From Alphaproteobacteria bacterium (GTDB lineage: Bacteria > Planctomycetota > Phycisphaerae > UBA1845): a DNA stretch of 64,000 nucleotides. Under the pieces are notes generated by a model. It was not told where the DNA came from, did no database searches, and was given only the letters and a program-made list of their open reading frames with translations. The DNA is taken from contig JANQQE010000024.1 in assembly GCA_028285105.1 (NCBI GenBank), positions 434,001 through 498,000 on the forward strand. Direction: 5' to 3'. Numbering within the stretch: the stretch's first letter is position 1; every line of letters begins with the position of its first letter. Both the position numbers and the translations under genes were made by a program. Positions 53,505 to 61,865 of this stretch are shown one piece after another.

Positions 53505-53521
53505 GGTGGGCACGGCCCGCC
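53505..53521. repeat. Short GC-rich palindrome
   Basis: GGTGGGC and GCCCGCC pair around ACG (one G-T wobble). A similar core, GGTGGG...CCCACC, occurs at 20011-20027. The site lies between the convergent cls and nuclease genes, so it may act as a bidirectional transcript end. Confidence 0.45.
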
Positions 53522-53539
53522 CTACCGATCATGCCTCAA

Positions 53540-54802
53540 CTAGCTCGCCAGCAAACTTGCGAATATGTCGAAGTCCTGCAAATCGACGTCACCGTCGTCG
53601 TCGGCATCGAAAGCATCAAGGCATTCGCCAAACAAGTAGTTCGGCGAGGCATCTGGTGTCACATCGGGACCATCGAGGCAATCGGCAAAACCGGCAATAT
53701 CCGTCCCATCGATCTCACCATCGCAGTCAATATCGCCTACGCATGGAGGCACGCGAATATCGAGAAACACAGGCAAGTGTCCGCCATTTAACGCCGAGTC
53801 CTTCAATGCTTGAGCGATGGTCGGACCAACCATCGTATTGCCAGTGGTCTTGATCGACGTATTGAAAGTTGTACCGTCGTTGCCCCACGAACGATAACTG
53901 TGATTGGGATCGTTCCAGGTTGTTGTCGAATACGCAATGTTCGGATTGCCGATGTAATCCGGACCTACGCCATCGACCAAGCCACCACTCAGCAAGATCT
54001 GATCGAAACGGTCATCCATTCCACCGGCACCGGTGGGGTCTTGGGTGTGTACGATTCGATACGTCGCAGAATTGTTCCAACTGCCCGGTGTCTTGATCGG
54101 GTCAAAGAAGCGCCCGTTGTTGTTCCCCTGCGAACCCACCATCTCGACATATGCGCCCTCAGTCGAATTGCGGATGTTGAAGTCGCCGAAGAGAGCGAAG
54201 TGCCATCCGGCTGGCAAGCCCTGGGCGTCGTCGCGAATGCGTTGTGCCTCCAACAGTCGTCTGGCCTGATTTGATCCACCGGTGCTTGCTTTCATGTGCG
54301 AACTGTAGAGGGCCATCCGAAACGTGTCGGTGCTATCGTTGACGAGTTTGATGTCGTAACGGTTGACGTCGCGCGGATGGTTTGGCGAGGCTCCACCGTT
54401 CGCCACGATGGTCATACCGGTCGCCGACAACTCCGTTGCGAGCGCGACTTTGCTTGTGCGATAGAAACAGGCGTTGTCCGTATCGGGTCCGTTGACAAAC
54501 GGGGCAGCCGCCCAGTCACCCGGACTTCCCGGAGCCGTATTGAGAATGTTCACAAAATTCGTCACGCCACTGGATGAGAGAAGTTCCTGCGCGACAATGA
54601 CATCCGGTGACATCGATCGCCCCTCGAAGCTCCCGTAGATTGCGGTCTGAAATTCGCTGACGCGCCCGCTCGAATACGTCGATATATTCCATTCGACCAC
54701 GCGCAACACGTCGGCTGATACCGTACTGCCGACCAGCAAACACAACATCGCCGCAGAACGGCCCATCATTTGACGCCCGAACAAGGCACCCCTCGCTTTC
54801 AT
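53540..54802 (-). CDS. Secreted endonuclease/exonuclease/phosphatase-family protein with dockerin-like tail
   Basis: A 420-residue exported protein. A signal sequence (SAAMLCLLVGSTVSA) precedes an EEP domain with VVEWNIS, VAQELL, YSSHMKAS, LFGDFNIRN and GGHLPVFLD, the usual Asn, Glu, His, Asp/Asn and final His positions. The last ~65 residues (CVGDIDCDGEIDGTDIAGFA...DADDDGDVDLQDFDIF) are two EF-hand-like calcium repeats of the dockerin type, as in the 1661-residue protein at 2685-7670. The start is uncertain between 54802 and 54769. It could be an extracellular nuclease or a phosphodiesterase; the substrate is not clear. Confidence 0.87.
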   Translation of the reverse strand: MKARGALFGRQMMGRSAAMLCLLVGSTVSADVLRVVEWNISTYSSGRVSEFQTAIYGSFEGRSMSPDVIVAQELLSSSGVTNFVNILNTAPGSPGDWAAAPFVNGPDTDNACFYRTSKVALATELSATGMTIVANGGASPNHPRDVNRYDIKLVNDSTDTFRMALYSSHMKASTGGSNQARRLLEAQRIRDDAQGLPAGWHFALFGDFNIRNSTEGAYVEMVGSQGNNNGRFFDPIKTPGSWNNSATYRIVHTQDPTGAGGMDDRFDQILLSGGLVDGVGPDYIGNPNIAYSTTTWNDPNHSYRSWGNDGTTFNTSIKTTGNTMVGPTIAQALKDSALNGGHLPVFLDIRVPPCVGDIDCDGEIDGTDIAGFADCLDGPDVTPDASPNYLFGECLDAFDADDDGDVDLQDFDIFASLLAS

Positions 54803-54804
54803 GT

Positions 54805-54840
54805 AAACTGGGAAAAAGCGCTTCTTCCCCCTCCCAGTTT
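54805..54840. promoter_or_regulatory. Strong hairpin just upstream of the secreted-nuclease start
   Basis: AAACTGGGA (54805-54813) and TCCCAGTTT (54832-54840) are perfectly complementary, with AAGCGCTT as an inner palindrome. It ends two bases before the ATG at 54802, so if that start is used, the hairpin would cover the ribosome-binding region. It could be an operator or a translational control structure. Confidence 0.45.
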
Positions 54841-55021
54841 GGTGGTTCAAATACAACGCTACACCGCAGATGGCGCAACGGGTATTGACTATCTTCGAGG
54901 CACCATTCTAATCGGTCGAACGGTCATAAACCAGACGGGATTGCGGACGCGCATTGGCAACACAATCATCCTTGGGGATTGCGTTAAGTACGTCGTTATC
55001 GGCCAGGGAAACCGAATTCGC

Positions 55022-55525
55022 TTAGCTGCCATGCGGCGCGGCTAACATCTTGGCCACCCGCATCTCGACTTGCAGCAAGTGACTGTCGCCCGCAAGTTCG
55101 ACGAGGTCCAGCAATTCGGACATTGTGGAAACTTCCTCCACCTGCTCATCGATGAACCAATTGATGAAACTGCGCGTCGCAAAGTCCTTGTTGGCTTCTG
55201 CCGTCGCAGCGATCTCGTTGATCTGCCGCGTCACTTCCTTCTCTTGCTCCAGCGCGGAACTCACGATCGACCTGGCCGAACTCATGTCACCGGTGGGTTC
55301 GGGTGTGGGTTGAAGTTTCACGTTTGCCCCGACTTCCAGAACGTAATCGAGAATCTTGCGTCCGTGTTCGCGCTCTTCATCGCTTTGGCGGAAGAAGAAT
55401 TCCGAAAGCTTCTTGAGGCCCAACTCGTCAAAGCGGCAGGCCATCGCAAGATAGTTGTGGGCGGCTCCGAATTCGTTGGCAATCTGTTCATTAAGCTTAT
55501 CGACAACGGGTTGGGGAATCATCAT
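55022..55525 (-). CDS. ftn: Ferritin
   Basis: A 167-residue non-haem ferritin that oxidises Fe(II) and stores iron as a 24-mer. Ferroxidase residues are visible: Glu in NEFGAAHNYLAMA, EExxH in SDEEREHGRKI, and Glu/Gln in FINWFIDEQVEEVSTM. Length is standard for bacterial FtnA. The protein starts with two Met codons (55525 or 55522). It stands alone between two EEP-family genes. No Fur box was recognised upstream. Confidence 0.94.
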   Translation of the reverse strand: MMIPQPVVDKLNEQIANEFGAAHNYLAMACRFDELGLKKLSEFFFRQSDEEREHGRKILDYVLEVGANVKLQPTPEPTGDMSSARSIVSSALEQEKEVTRQINEIAATAEANKDFATRSFINWFIDEQVEEVSTMSELLDLVELAGDSHLLQVEMRVAKMLAAPHGS

Positions 55526-55655
55526 GGGTATCGGCCTCGCAGTCTGCTAAAGTCATGGTTACGATAATCGCGAAATGAATTGTATCACTGGGCGATACCG
55601 GCGACCAGCCGTGCGGCATATTGACGGTCATGCGAGAAAGTTTGACGGGTCCAAC

Positions 55656-56759
55656 ATGAAACGATGCGTGTTATTGGCATTCTTTTTCGCAACGACTTCC
55701 GTATTTGCAGAGTCGGTTCGCGTCGCGACGTACAACATCTGGGAACTTACCGAGCAGAAAGTTTTGCAAGTCGATGACAAGGGCATCGGCACGAATCGGC
55801 AGTTGAAGGGCGCGGCGGAAATCATTCAGCGCGTCCGGCCCGATATTTTGCTCATCAACGAAATCGATGTCGGTAACGGCGATGCCACAACCGCCCAACG
55901 ATTCTGCAAGGCGTATCTAAGCGTTTCACAAAACGGACAGGCACCAATTGAATACCAACACATCTTCGTCGATGAAGTCAACACCGGTTCGCCCAGCGGT
56001 TTCGATCTCGACAACGACGGTAAATCGAACGGGCCCGGCGACGCGTGGGGTTACGGCAAGTACGTCGGTCAATACGGGATGGCCGTCCTCAGTCGCTACC
56101 CGATCGATCGAAAATCAATCCGCACGTTTCGACATTTGGAGTGGCGCGACATGCCCGGCGCACTAATCCCCGACGGCACCAACGGCAAACCCGAATGGTA
56201 TTCCGAAGAAGAAGCCAAACAAATGCCGCTATCAAGCAAAAGTCACTGGGACATCCCCATTACTATCGAAGGCATAACGCTGCACTTGCTCTGCTCGCAC
56301 CCCACCCCGCCAGTATTCGATGGAACCGAAGACCGAAACGGCCGCCGAAACTTCGACGAAATTAGACTGTGGAAGGATTACATCACCGGCGGCAAACAAG
56401 GCGAATACATCAAGGACGATCAAAGCGAGCAAAGCAAGCTTTCCCCAACCGCATCGTTCATCATCCTGGGAGACCTAAACGCCGACCCAACCAAAGACCC
56501 AGCCCCCTACGGCCAACCGGCCATCGAACAGCTACTAAGCCACGAACGCATCAAAGCCAACACACCAAAGCTGGCTAAAGACAAGACCTGCGATTTCGGA
56601 AGAATCGACTACGTCCTGCCGTCAATAGATTTTGCAGTTAAGGAAAGCGGCGTGTACGCACCACGCAAGAATGACGAATTGCATCGGCTAATCAATGATC
56701 GAAACACATCAAGCGATCATTTGCTCGTGTGGGTCGATATTATATTTACGCAAGCATGA
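55656..56759 (+). CDS. Exported endonuclease/exonuclease/phosphatase-family protein
   Basis: A 367-residue exported protein. Signal peptide MKRCVLLAFFFATTSVFA; then VATYNIWELTE, LLINEIDVGN, HLLCSHPTPP, FIILGDLNADP, RIDYVLPS and SSDHLLVWVD, a complete EEP active site (Asn, Glu, His, Asp-x-Asn, Asp, Asp-His). Unlike 53540-54802 it lacks a dockerin-like tail. The start at 55656 is chosen for the signal peptide; the frame opens at 55575. It is probably an extracytoplasmic nuclease or phosphodiesterase. Confidence 0.88.
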   Translation: MKRCVLLAFFFATTSVFAESVRVATYNIWELTEQKVLQVDDKGIGTNRQLKGAAEIIQRVRPDILLINEIDVGNGDATTAQRFCKAYLSVSQNGQAPIEYQHIFVDEVNTGSPSGFDLDNDGKSNGPGDAWGYGKYVGQYGMAVLSRYPIDRKSIRTFRHLEWRDMPGALIPDGTNGKPEWYSEEEAKQMPLSSKSHWDIPITIEGITLHLLCSHPTPPVFDGTEDRNGRRNFDEIRLWKDYITGGKQGEYIKDDQSEQSKLSPTASFIILGDLNADPTKDPAPYGQPAIEQLLSHERIKANTPKLAKDKTCDFGRIDYVLPSIDFAVKESGVYAPRKNDELHRLINDRNTSSDHLLVWVDIIFTQA

Positions 56760-56774
56760 ATGGCGAGGCGTGTG

Positions 56775-57302
56775 CTATGCTACCGAATGAAATCTTGGTT
56801 TTCTGCTTGGAAAATCGTCTGGAAAGCACGAGCACCGCAAACTTCCCGATAGTATGCCAAACAAGAATTCTGAAAGTCCAAGATCAAACGAATCGTATTC
56901 TTCAAACCGTCCTGCTATGACAACGATAGTCCATCTGTTTGCAGAACTGAATCTGTACCAAAACAATAAATCTCCATTATCCGTCAACCCGAACGGCATT
57001 AGATATGGCCAACGCGCGTGGAATTCCCTCGGCAGGTGATCTGCCGTTTTAGCCGCTTCTTCCAGACCTGACACTTGTTTAGGAATCTGTTGCTGCAAGC
57101 AGAGGTGCTTGTTCTTCGATGCAGGGTTAAAAATCCAAACGAAATCATCAACGCAACCAGTACCGAACCGCCGCACAAACTCCTTATAATCATCAGGCAG
57201 TGGCGTTAGTTCTCGTTCAACAGCCGCCAATTCCAATTCAGTTGGAACTTCACTCGGACTCAGTGGTGGCTTTAGCAAACCAACTAGTTTCTCTACGCTC
57301 AT
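56775..57302 (-). CDS. SMI1/KNR4 (SUKH) family protein
   Basis: A 175-residue SUKH-superfamily protein. Visible family pattern: an N-terminal acidic helix (PTELELAAVERELTPLPDDY), then KEFVRRFGTGCVDDFVWIFNP, and a later LMPFGLTDNGDLLFWYRF with ELSEFL-like end (LSEFLFGILSG). SUKH proteins are often immunity partners of contact-dependent or polymorphic toxins, but many are orphan. No toxin gene is adjacent. The local sequence is slightly richer in AT than its neighbours, which would fit acquisition by transfer. Confidence 0.82.
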   Translation of the reverse strand: MSVEKLVGLLKPPLSPSEVPTELELAAVERELTPLPDDYKEFVRRFGTGCVDDFVWIFNPASKNKHLCLQQQIPKQVSGLEEAAKTADHLPREFHARWPYLMPFGLTDNGDLLFWYRFSSANRWTIVVIAGRFEEYDSFDLGLSEFLFGILSGSLRCSCFPDDFPSRKPRFHSVA

Positions 57303-57406
57303 AGCGGCTTGCTCCCCCGCCTACAAACCTTATGGCACAAAGTTCTTGTCGCCGAGTTCTAATTGCCAAATCGAACGCTCGCAAATAGAGGCGTTTGTAA
57401 TACTTC

Positions 57407-58255
57407 TCAAATTCCTGCGACGATTCTTGCACGCGCCGGAACTCGGATGATGCCGTTGACTTCGTGCTTGCCTAGAAACTCTAGCACCGATTGCTTGACG
57501 GCTTGTTGGTCTTGCTCATTTAATAATTCGTACTGTTTGCGAAACGATGCCGATACTTCGATCAGCATTCGCCAGTATGCCTCGCAACTTGGGGCGAACT
57601 GGTAGAGGTCCACCTCCTCTTCGGTCACATCGGCGAAACCGGCTTCGCTCATGGCATTTGCGAATTGTCCCGGTTCGCACATTCGAAAGGGACTCGGAGC
57701 GTTTTCATCGGGTGGGCTGTCCATGTATGGCTTCATCGCAGCGCCTGGGATTGCAAATGCCGGATTCACATCCGGCGGGGTCCACGTTGAAAAGCATGCC
57801 CGCCCGCCGGGTCTCAGCAAGGGGCGCAGTTGACGCAATCCGGCTTGCACATCCGGAAAGAAGATCGCGCTGAATCGCCCGACGATGGCATCGAAGCTCT
57901 GCGGTGTCGCCTCGAACGTATCGCCCGCGGATTGCACGAATTGCACGTGCGTCAGGCCCAGTGCCTTCGCCCTGTCGCGGGCGGTGTTCAGCATGTTCAC
58001 CGACAGGTCGATGCCAAGAACGCTTCCGGTATTTTCGACCGCGTACGCCGCGAACAGCGTCATGTCGCCGGTGCCCGAACCGACGTCGAGTACGTTCATC
58101 CCCGGCTGCAACCGGGCAGCTGCCGCCATCCGCACCGACACCGGCCAGAGAAAATTATGAACGCTCGATTCACAACGCGACCAGCCGCAAGCAGCGTCGT
58201 TCCAGTCAGCCCCGACGCGATCGCGCGTTTCTGAGTTTGAATCAGCCGCCGCCAT
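57407..58255 (-). CDS. Class I SAM-dependent methyltransferase
   Basis: A 282-residue methyltransferase. SAM-binding motif I is MNVLDVGSGTGDMTLFAAYA; acidic end of strand 2 GIDLSVNMLNTAR; motif post-I VQSAGDTFEATPQSFDAIVGRFSAIFFPD; and LRPLLRPGGRACFSTW. This fits the UbiE/ArsM-like small-molecule group, but the substrate cannot be told. A terminator at 58273-58305 separates it from the upstream lipoprotein gene. Confidence 0.88.
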   Translation of the reverse strand: MAAADSNSETRDRVGADWNDAACGWSRCESSVHNFLWPVSVRMAAAARLQPGMNVLDVGSGTGDMTLFAAYAVENTGSVLGIDLSVNMLNTARDRAKALGLTHVQFVQSAGDTFEATPQSFDAIVGRFSAIFFPDVQAGLRQLRPLLRPGGRACFSTWTPPDVNPAFAIPGAAMKPYMDSPPDENAPSPFRMCEPGQFANAMSEAGFADVTEEEVDLYQFAPSCEAYWRMLIEVSASFRKQYELLNEQDQQAVKQSVLEFLGKHEVNGIIRVPARARIVAGI

Positions 58256-58272
58256 TCACATCTCTCCGAATT

Positions 58273-58305
58273 AAAAAAGCCTCCGAGAAAAATCCCGAAG
58301 GCTTT
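58273..58305 (-). terminator. Rho-independent terminator of the small lipoprotein gene
   Basis: On the minus strand AAAGCCT (58305-58299) pairs with AGGCTTT (58282-58276), with CGGGA/TCTCGG partly pairing inside, and the stem runs into TTTTTT (58278-58273). It lies about 55 bases after the stop at 58359. Confidence 0.85.
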
Positions 58306-58358
58306 AGCGTTCAAACGATTTCTGTAAGAAGCAGCATTGCAACCGATTATCGCAGTGC

Positions 58359-58634
58359 CTAGCGATTGTGCCAGCGGGACAAACGACTCGGCCGCTCACG
58401 AAGCAGAATGAAGTCGATGTCGTCGATCAGCGAACGGGCGTCCTGATTGATGACCTGACGATGCGTGTGCATGCGGTCTGCCGCCGTTTGGCTTGAGTTC
58501 GTCACCTGATAGATCGCTCGGTTTCCAATGTGGTCCCAATAGGCCTGCTCGGTCTGAAGTTGGAAGCAACCGGTGGCGCACGTCACCAACAGGAGTGCAA
58601 CCCCAAACGTTAATCCGGTCCAGCGCTTGTTCAT
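58359..58634 (-). CDS. Small lipoprotein, function unknown
   Basis: A 91-residue exported protein. Lipobox: TCATGC after a hydrophobic core (GLTFGVALLLV). Mature part: QLQTEQAYWDHIGNRAIYQV...DARSLIDDIDFILLRERPSRLSRWHNR. GGGAGG lies 7 bases before the ATG at 58634, which is preferred to the frame start at 58661. No homology is recognised. It is monocistronic, with its own terminator (58273-58305). Confidence 0.82.
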   Translation of the reverse strand: MNKRWTGLTFGVALLLVTCATGCFQLQTEQAYWDHIGNRAIYQVTNSSQTAADRMHTHRQVINQDARSLIDDIDFILLRERPSRLSRWHNR

Positions 58635-58724
58635 CGATGACCTCCCGATTCGACTTCCCAAAACCGCCTTCTCGACGAATTCTTCGCGTTGGCGGGGTGA
58701 TTCTGAATCCTGATGGCCCCGATG

Positions 58725-59279
58725 TTACGAACGCTTCCGGAGGCTGTCAATCGAAAGAGTCACAGGGGCGGAAGTAGGATCGGCGATGGGCTCGTCGATG
58801 ACGCGGTCAGCCAGTTTCCGCAGCGCCGTCGTCCACTCCAGGTACGCATATTGAAGCTTGAATTTTTCCCCGATCTTCGCCAACTCGCCAAGCGCCGATT
58901 CCGTCAACTCGCCCTGCCAATGCTGCGAACGATCCTCGCAAAAATAGATGCGACAACCGACGGGCCGCTGGATACGTGTGACGCACGAGCCGCCCTGCTG
59001 ATACGGGCAGAAGCTGCGGTCTGCCGGCGCGAGAAGTTCTTGCCCAGCCTTTCCCAGAGACTCAGCTTGACCGAGAAAATACGCCAGTTCCACCGACGTG
59101 ACGAAAAGATCGTGGCCGTACGATTCAAACTTGCAACACGCCCCACGGTTCGTACAAACCGGCGAGTGCGATGCGACAGACTTGTCGAGCGATTCGTAAA
59201 ACGCAGCCACCTCGGACATGAACGCGGCGTCGCGGCTACACCTTCGAATAGCGGCAACGGGCAGGTCAGCCGAAATCAT
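58725..59279 (-). CDS. YkgJ-family cysteine-cluster protein (second of pair)
   Basis: A 184-residue protein of the YkgJ (CxxCxxxCCx...) metal-binding family. Cysteines: CTNRGACCKFESYGHDLFVT, FCPYQQGGSCVTRIQRPVGCR and IYFCED. These are expected to bind zinc or an Fe-S cluster. The ATG at 59279 overlaps the stop of the preceding YkgJ gene (ATGA). The longer frame up to 59375 is antisense-like and excluded. Function unknown. Confidence 0.85.
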   Translation of the reverse strand: MISADLPVAAIRRCSRDAAFMSEVAAFYESLDKSVASHSPVCTNRGACCKFESYGHDLFVTSVELAYFLGQAESLGKAGQELLAPADRSFCPYQQGGSCVTRIQRPVGCRIYFCEDRSQHWQGELTESALGELAKIGEKFKLQYAYLEWTTALRKLADRVIDEPIADPTSAPVTLSIDSLRKRS

Positions 59280-59713
59280 GACGGCGCTTTCATCAGGCGG
59301 ATCTCGTCGATCTGTACGAGCGTGTGAAGCGGTCCGCGGTTCATCCCCGGACAACCTTTGGCGGCTTCGTTCCAATGATCGGACGATTTGAGATTGCTAC
59401 CCCAGAATGGCCAAGTTCGACACTGCGTGGGTTTGACTTCATGGATCTGGCAACTCGCGCACCCCTCTTCCGACCGACCGAGAAAAACGCAGTCGCCATT
59501 GGCGTATTCGGTGAGGCTATACCGAAAGCCAACGCGGCGCAGGTATTTCCTGGGCAGCCAATCGCCCTCGATCCCGAGGTACTTGGCGATCGTCGCGATT
59601 TCCTTCTTGGTCACCCAAACGTGACCCGGTTCGCCGCTACAGCAATTACCGCTCTGCTGGCACTCGAACGCCAAGCCACCCGCGTACCATTTGCTCTTGT
59701 ATTTTTTGGCCAT
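59276..59713 (-). CDS. YkgJ-family cysteine-cluster protein (first of pair)
   Basis: A 145-residue YkgJ-family protein: FECQQSGNCCSGEPGHVWVT near the N-terminus, then DCVFLGRSEEGCASCQIHEVKPTQCRTWPFW, the typical CxVY-C-RP-QCR-PFW layout. GAGG lies about 5 bases before the ATG at 59713. It is translationally coupled to the following YkgJ gene. The MITE-like element at 59729-59845 ends 16 bases from its start. Confidence 0.9.
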   Translation of the reverse strand: MAKKYKSKWYAGGLAFECQQSGNCCSGEPGHVWVTKKEIATIAKYLGIEGDWLPRKYLRRVGFRYSLTEYANGDCVFLGRSEEGCASCQIHEVKPTQCRTWPFWGSNLKSSDHWNEAAKGCPGMNRGPLHTLVQIDEIRLMKAPS

Positions 59714-59728
59714 AACGCCTCACGGTGT

Positions 59729-59845
59729 GAGGCTGTCCGGGAGTAGGTAGGGTCCGCTGTGCGGACCTGGATCTGGATTTGTCAAGAAATGGTCCGCACA
59801 GCAGACCCTACGTTGCATTCCAGATAATGATTTGCGGACAGCCTC
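59729..59845. repeat. Nested inverted-repeat (MITE-like) element, copy 2
   Basis: Outer arms GAGGCTGTCCG (59729-59739) and CGGACAGCCTC (59835-59845) are perfect. Inner arms at 59747-59767 and 59791-59811 are 21 bases with one mismatch, built around TGTGCGGACC/GGTCCGCACA. The inner core matches copy 1 (2501-2573). No reading frame is inside. It lies in the divergent gap between the YkgJ pair and the YbaK-like gene. Confidence 0.85.
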
Positions 59846-59912
59846 TACGTTGTACCCATGTCGATTATCGTATTGTAGTGGAGGCCGGTTCAATCGTACA
59901 ATCGACCGTTCC

Positions 59913-60398
59913 ATGAGCGATTCGCAGCAGACAACCCTCGCAGGTATTCGCAAACTTCTCGATGACCATAGCGTTTCGTATCGCCTGCTTCATCATGAAG
60001 TCACTCGCACGTCGGAAGATTCTGCCCGGGTGCGCGGTGAAGAATTGCGTATCGGTGGCAAGGCACTGCTGGTCAAAACCGACGACACCTTTCGACTGTT
60101 CGTCCTTAGTGCTGCGTGTAAGTTTCGATCTTCGGCGATCAAGAAGCACTTCGGTTGTCGGCGCGTCCGTTTTGCCAGTCCCGATGAACTGATGGCATTA
60201 ACCGGACTGGTCCCCGGCAGCGTTCCACCAATTGGCCGCCCCATCCTTCCGTTCGATCTGTACGTGGACGAATCCACGGCCGCCAACGAGCGCATCGCCT
60301 TCAACGCTGGTAGTCTCACCGATTCGATCATCATGAACGTGGACGACTATCTCCGCATCGCAGCGCCGCAAGTGTTCGCTTTTTCAAATGAACCATGA
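59913..60398 (+). CDS. YbaK/ProX-type aminoacyl-tRNA deacylase
   Basis: A 161-residue protein of the YbaK/EbsC/ProX editing family, which removes misacylated amino acids from tRNA (for example Cys- or Ala-tRNAPro). Signatures: YRLLHHEVTRTSEDSARVRG, GGKALLVKTDDTFRLFVLSA, and LTGLVPGSVPPIGRPILPFDLYVD. The ATG at 59913 is used. The exact tRNA specificity cannot be decided by eye. Confidence 0.9.
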   Translation: MSDSQQTTLAGIRKLLDDHSVSYRLLHHEVTRTSEDSARVRGEELRIGGKALLVKTDDTFRLFVLSAACKFRSSAIKKHFGCRRVRFASPDELMALTGLVPGSVPPIGRPILPFDLYVDESTAANERIAFNAGSLTDSIIMNVDDYLRIAAPQVFAFSNEP

Positions 60399-60504
60399 TT
60401 GCTCGACAGCCAACCCAATGCCGCATTGCGATACCGCATTGATGAAGTTAGTCTGCTCCACCATCGAAACGCTACCAAGACAAATTCGCAATCGGAACTG
60501 ACTT

Positions 60505-61713
60505 ATGCAAATACGCCACGTCGTTTGGCTATTCACGCTTGGACTGATAACGGCAATGTTCTGCGCATTGGCCCCTCGTGCAGCCTGGCATCAGACGTTG
60601 GTCGAGCGCTATCGTCCGCTCCTTCACGCCAACACTCTGATCGAAAATCATTACGTCAGCCAAGTGACCCCGCGCCAGCTCACCGATGGAGCATTACGCG
60701 GATTGATGAGTGCCCTCGATCCCTACAGCGGTTACCTGACGCCCGAGCAACTGACGACTTACAAAGATCACCTTGCTGGCAAAATCGTCGGCATCGGTGT
60801 CGAAGTTGCGGTGACGGCTGACGGTCGAATTGTGGTGTCGCCAAATCCGGGCAGCCCTTCCGAAACCGCAGGCATGCTTGCGGGCGATCGCTTGATTTCA
60901 ATCGACGATGTCCCCACACGAGAACAGTCCATTTTTGCCATCAATGCAGCCCTCGCAGGCAAACCAAATAGCCGCGTTTCACTCGTCGTCGAGCGCGACG
61001 GAGAATCGGAACCGCTTCTTTTTGAAATTGAGCGGACCGGTTTCGAAAGCGAATCGGTGCGCGGTCATGCCCGAGTCGGGGACGGCTGGGAGTGGTTTGT
61101 TCCGAGCGACAAACGCATCGCCCACATTCGCATTGCGGACTTCGGAGAATCGATGATCGAGCAATTCAACGCTGCATTCGAACAATGCATTCGATCCGGG
61201 GCAAATGGTCTGATACTCGACCTTCGCAACAACCCGGGGGGCTTGGTTCCGCAGGCCATCGAATTGATCGACAGGTTCGTCGGCGAATCGACCCTGCCCG
61301 TTTTGACGACACAAGCACAAGAGGGCGCATTGACGAAATTCAAAGCCCATGGCCCCGGCACAAACTCCGACATCGTCATGGTCGTTCTGACCAATCGGTA
61401 CAGCGCAAGCGCCGCCGAAATCGTTGCCGGATCGCTTCAGGATCACGAACGGGCAACCGTCGTCGGTGAGCAGACTTTCGGAAAAGGAAGCGTGCAGTAT
61501 CTGCGTGAACTTCAAGGCGGCGGAGCCGTTCGATTGACTTCGGCATACTACCGATTACCCAAGGGCCGCATCGTCCATCGAGAATTTCACGAATCCGACG
61601 ACACCGAATGGGGCATCATCCCAGACATCCCTGTCAGCAACGATTCGCCAGACTCACAGGACAAACAATTGCAAACCGCAATCGATCTGCTGACCAAGAG
61701 GCTCGATTCATAG
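60505..61713 (+). CDS. ctpA: Carboxy-terminal processing protease (S41, CtpA type)
   Basis: A 402-residue exported serine protease. An N-terminal membrane anchor or signal (VVWLFTLGLITAMFCALA), a PDZ domain at about 90-170 (GIGVEVAVTADGRIVVSPNPGSP...GDRLISIDDV), and the catalytic core with Ser in NRYSASAAEIVAG and Lys in GEQTFGKGSVQ. LILDLRNNPGGLV is the family's substrate-strand motif. It processes or degrades periplasmic proteins from their C-termini. Confidence 0.94.
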   Translation: MQIRHVVWLFTLGLITAMFCALAPRAAWHQTLVERYRPLLHANTLIENHYVSQVTPRQLTDGALRGLMSALDPYSGYLTPEQLTTYKDHLAGKIVGIGVEVAVTADGRIVVSPNPGSPSETAGMLAGDRLISIDDVPTREQSIFAINAALAGKPNSRVSLVVERDGESEPLLFEIERTGFESESVRGHARVGDGWEWFVPSDKRIAHIRIADFGESMIEQFNAAFEQCIRSGANGLILDLRNNPGGLVPQAIELIDRFVGESTLPVLTTQAQEGALTKFKAHGPGTNSDIVMVVLTNRYSASAAEIVAGSLQDHERATVVGEQTFGKGSVQYLRELQGGGAVRLTSAYYRLPKGRIVHREFHESDDTEWGIIPDIPVSNDSPDSQDKQLQTAIDLLTKRLDS

Positions 61714-61865
61714 GAGTGCAACTTTAAGCGATCGATTCGGGCACAAATGATAGGTGCCGATGCCTGCATGAAGCAGACACCGGCACCGTCGATTCCGCGT
61801 TCGGCGCGGTCGAATATTGCGATTGAATCAAATAAATGATTCAGACGAGTCAATTGTACGGATGA

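Noticed and set aside
54770..55045. 91-codon plus-strand frame between the secreted nuclease and ferritin genes
   Set aside because: Parts looked coding-like (IGRTVINQTGLRTRIGN), but it overlaps both neighbours on the opposite strand, has no ribosome binding site and no known pattern.
56820..57040. Frames suggesting a toxin gene beside the SUKH protein
   Set aside because: All are antisense to the SUKH gene and short; no toxin domain visible.
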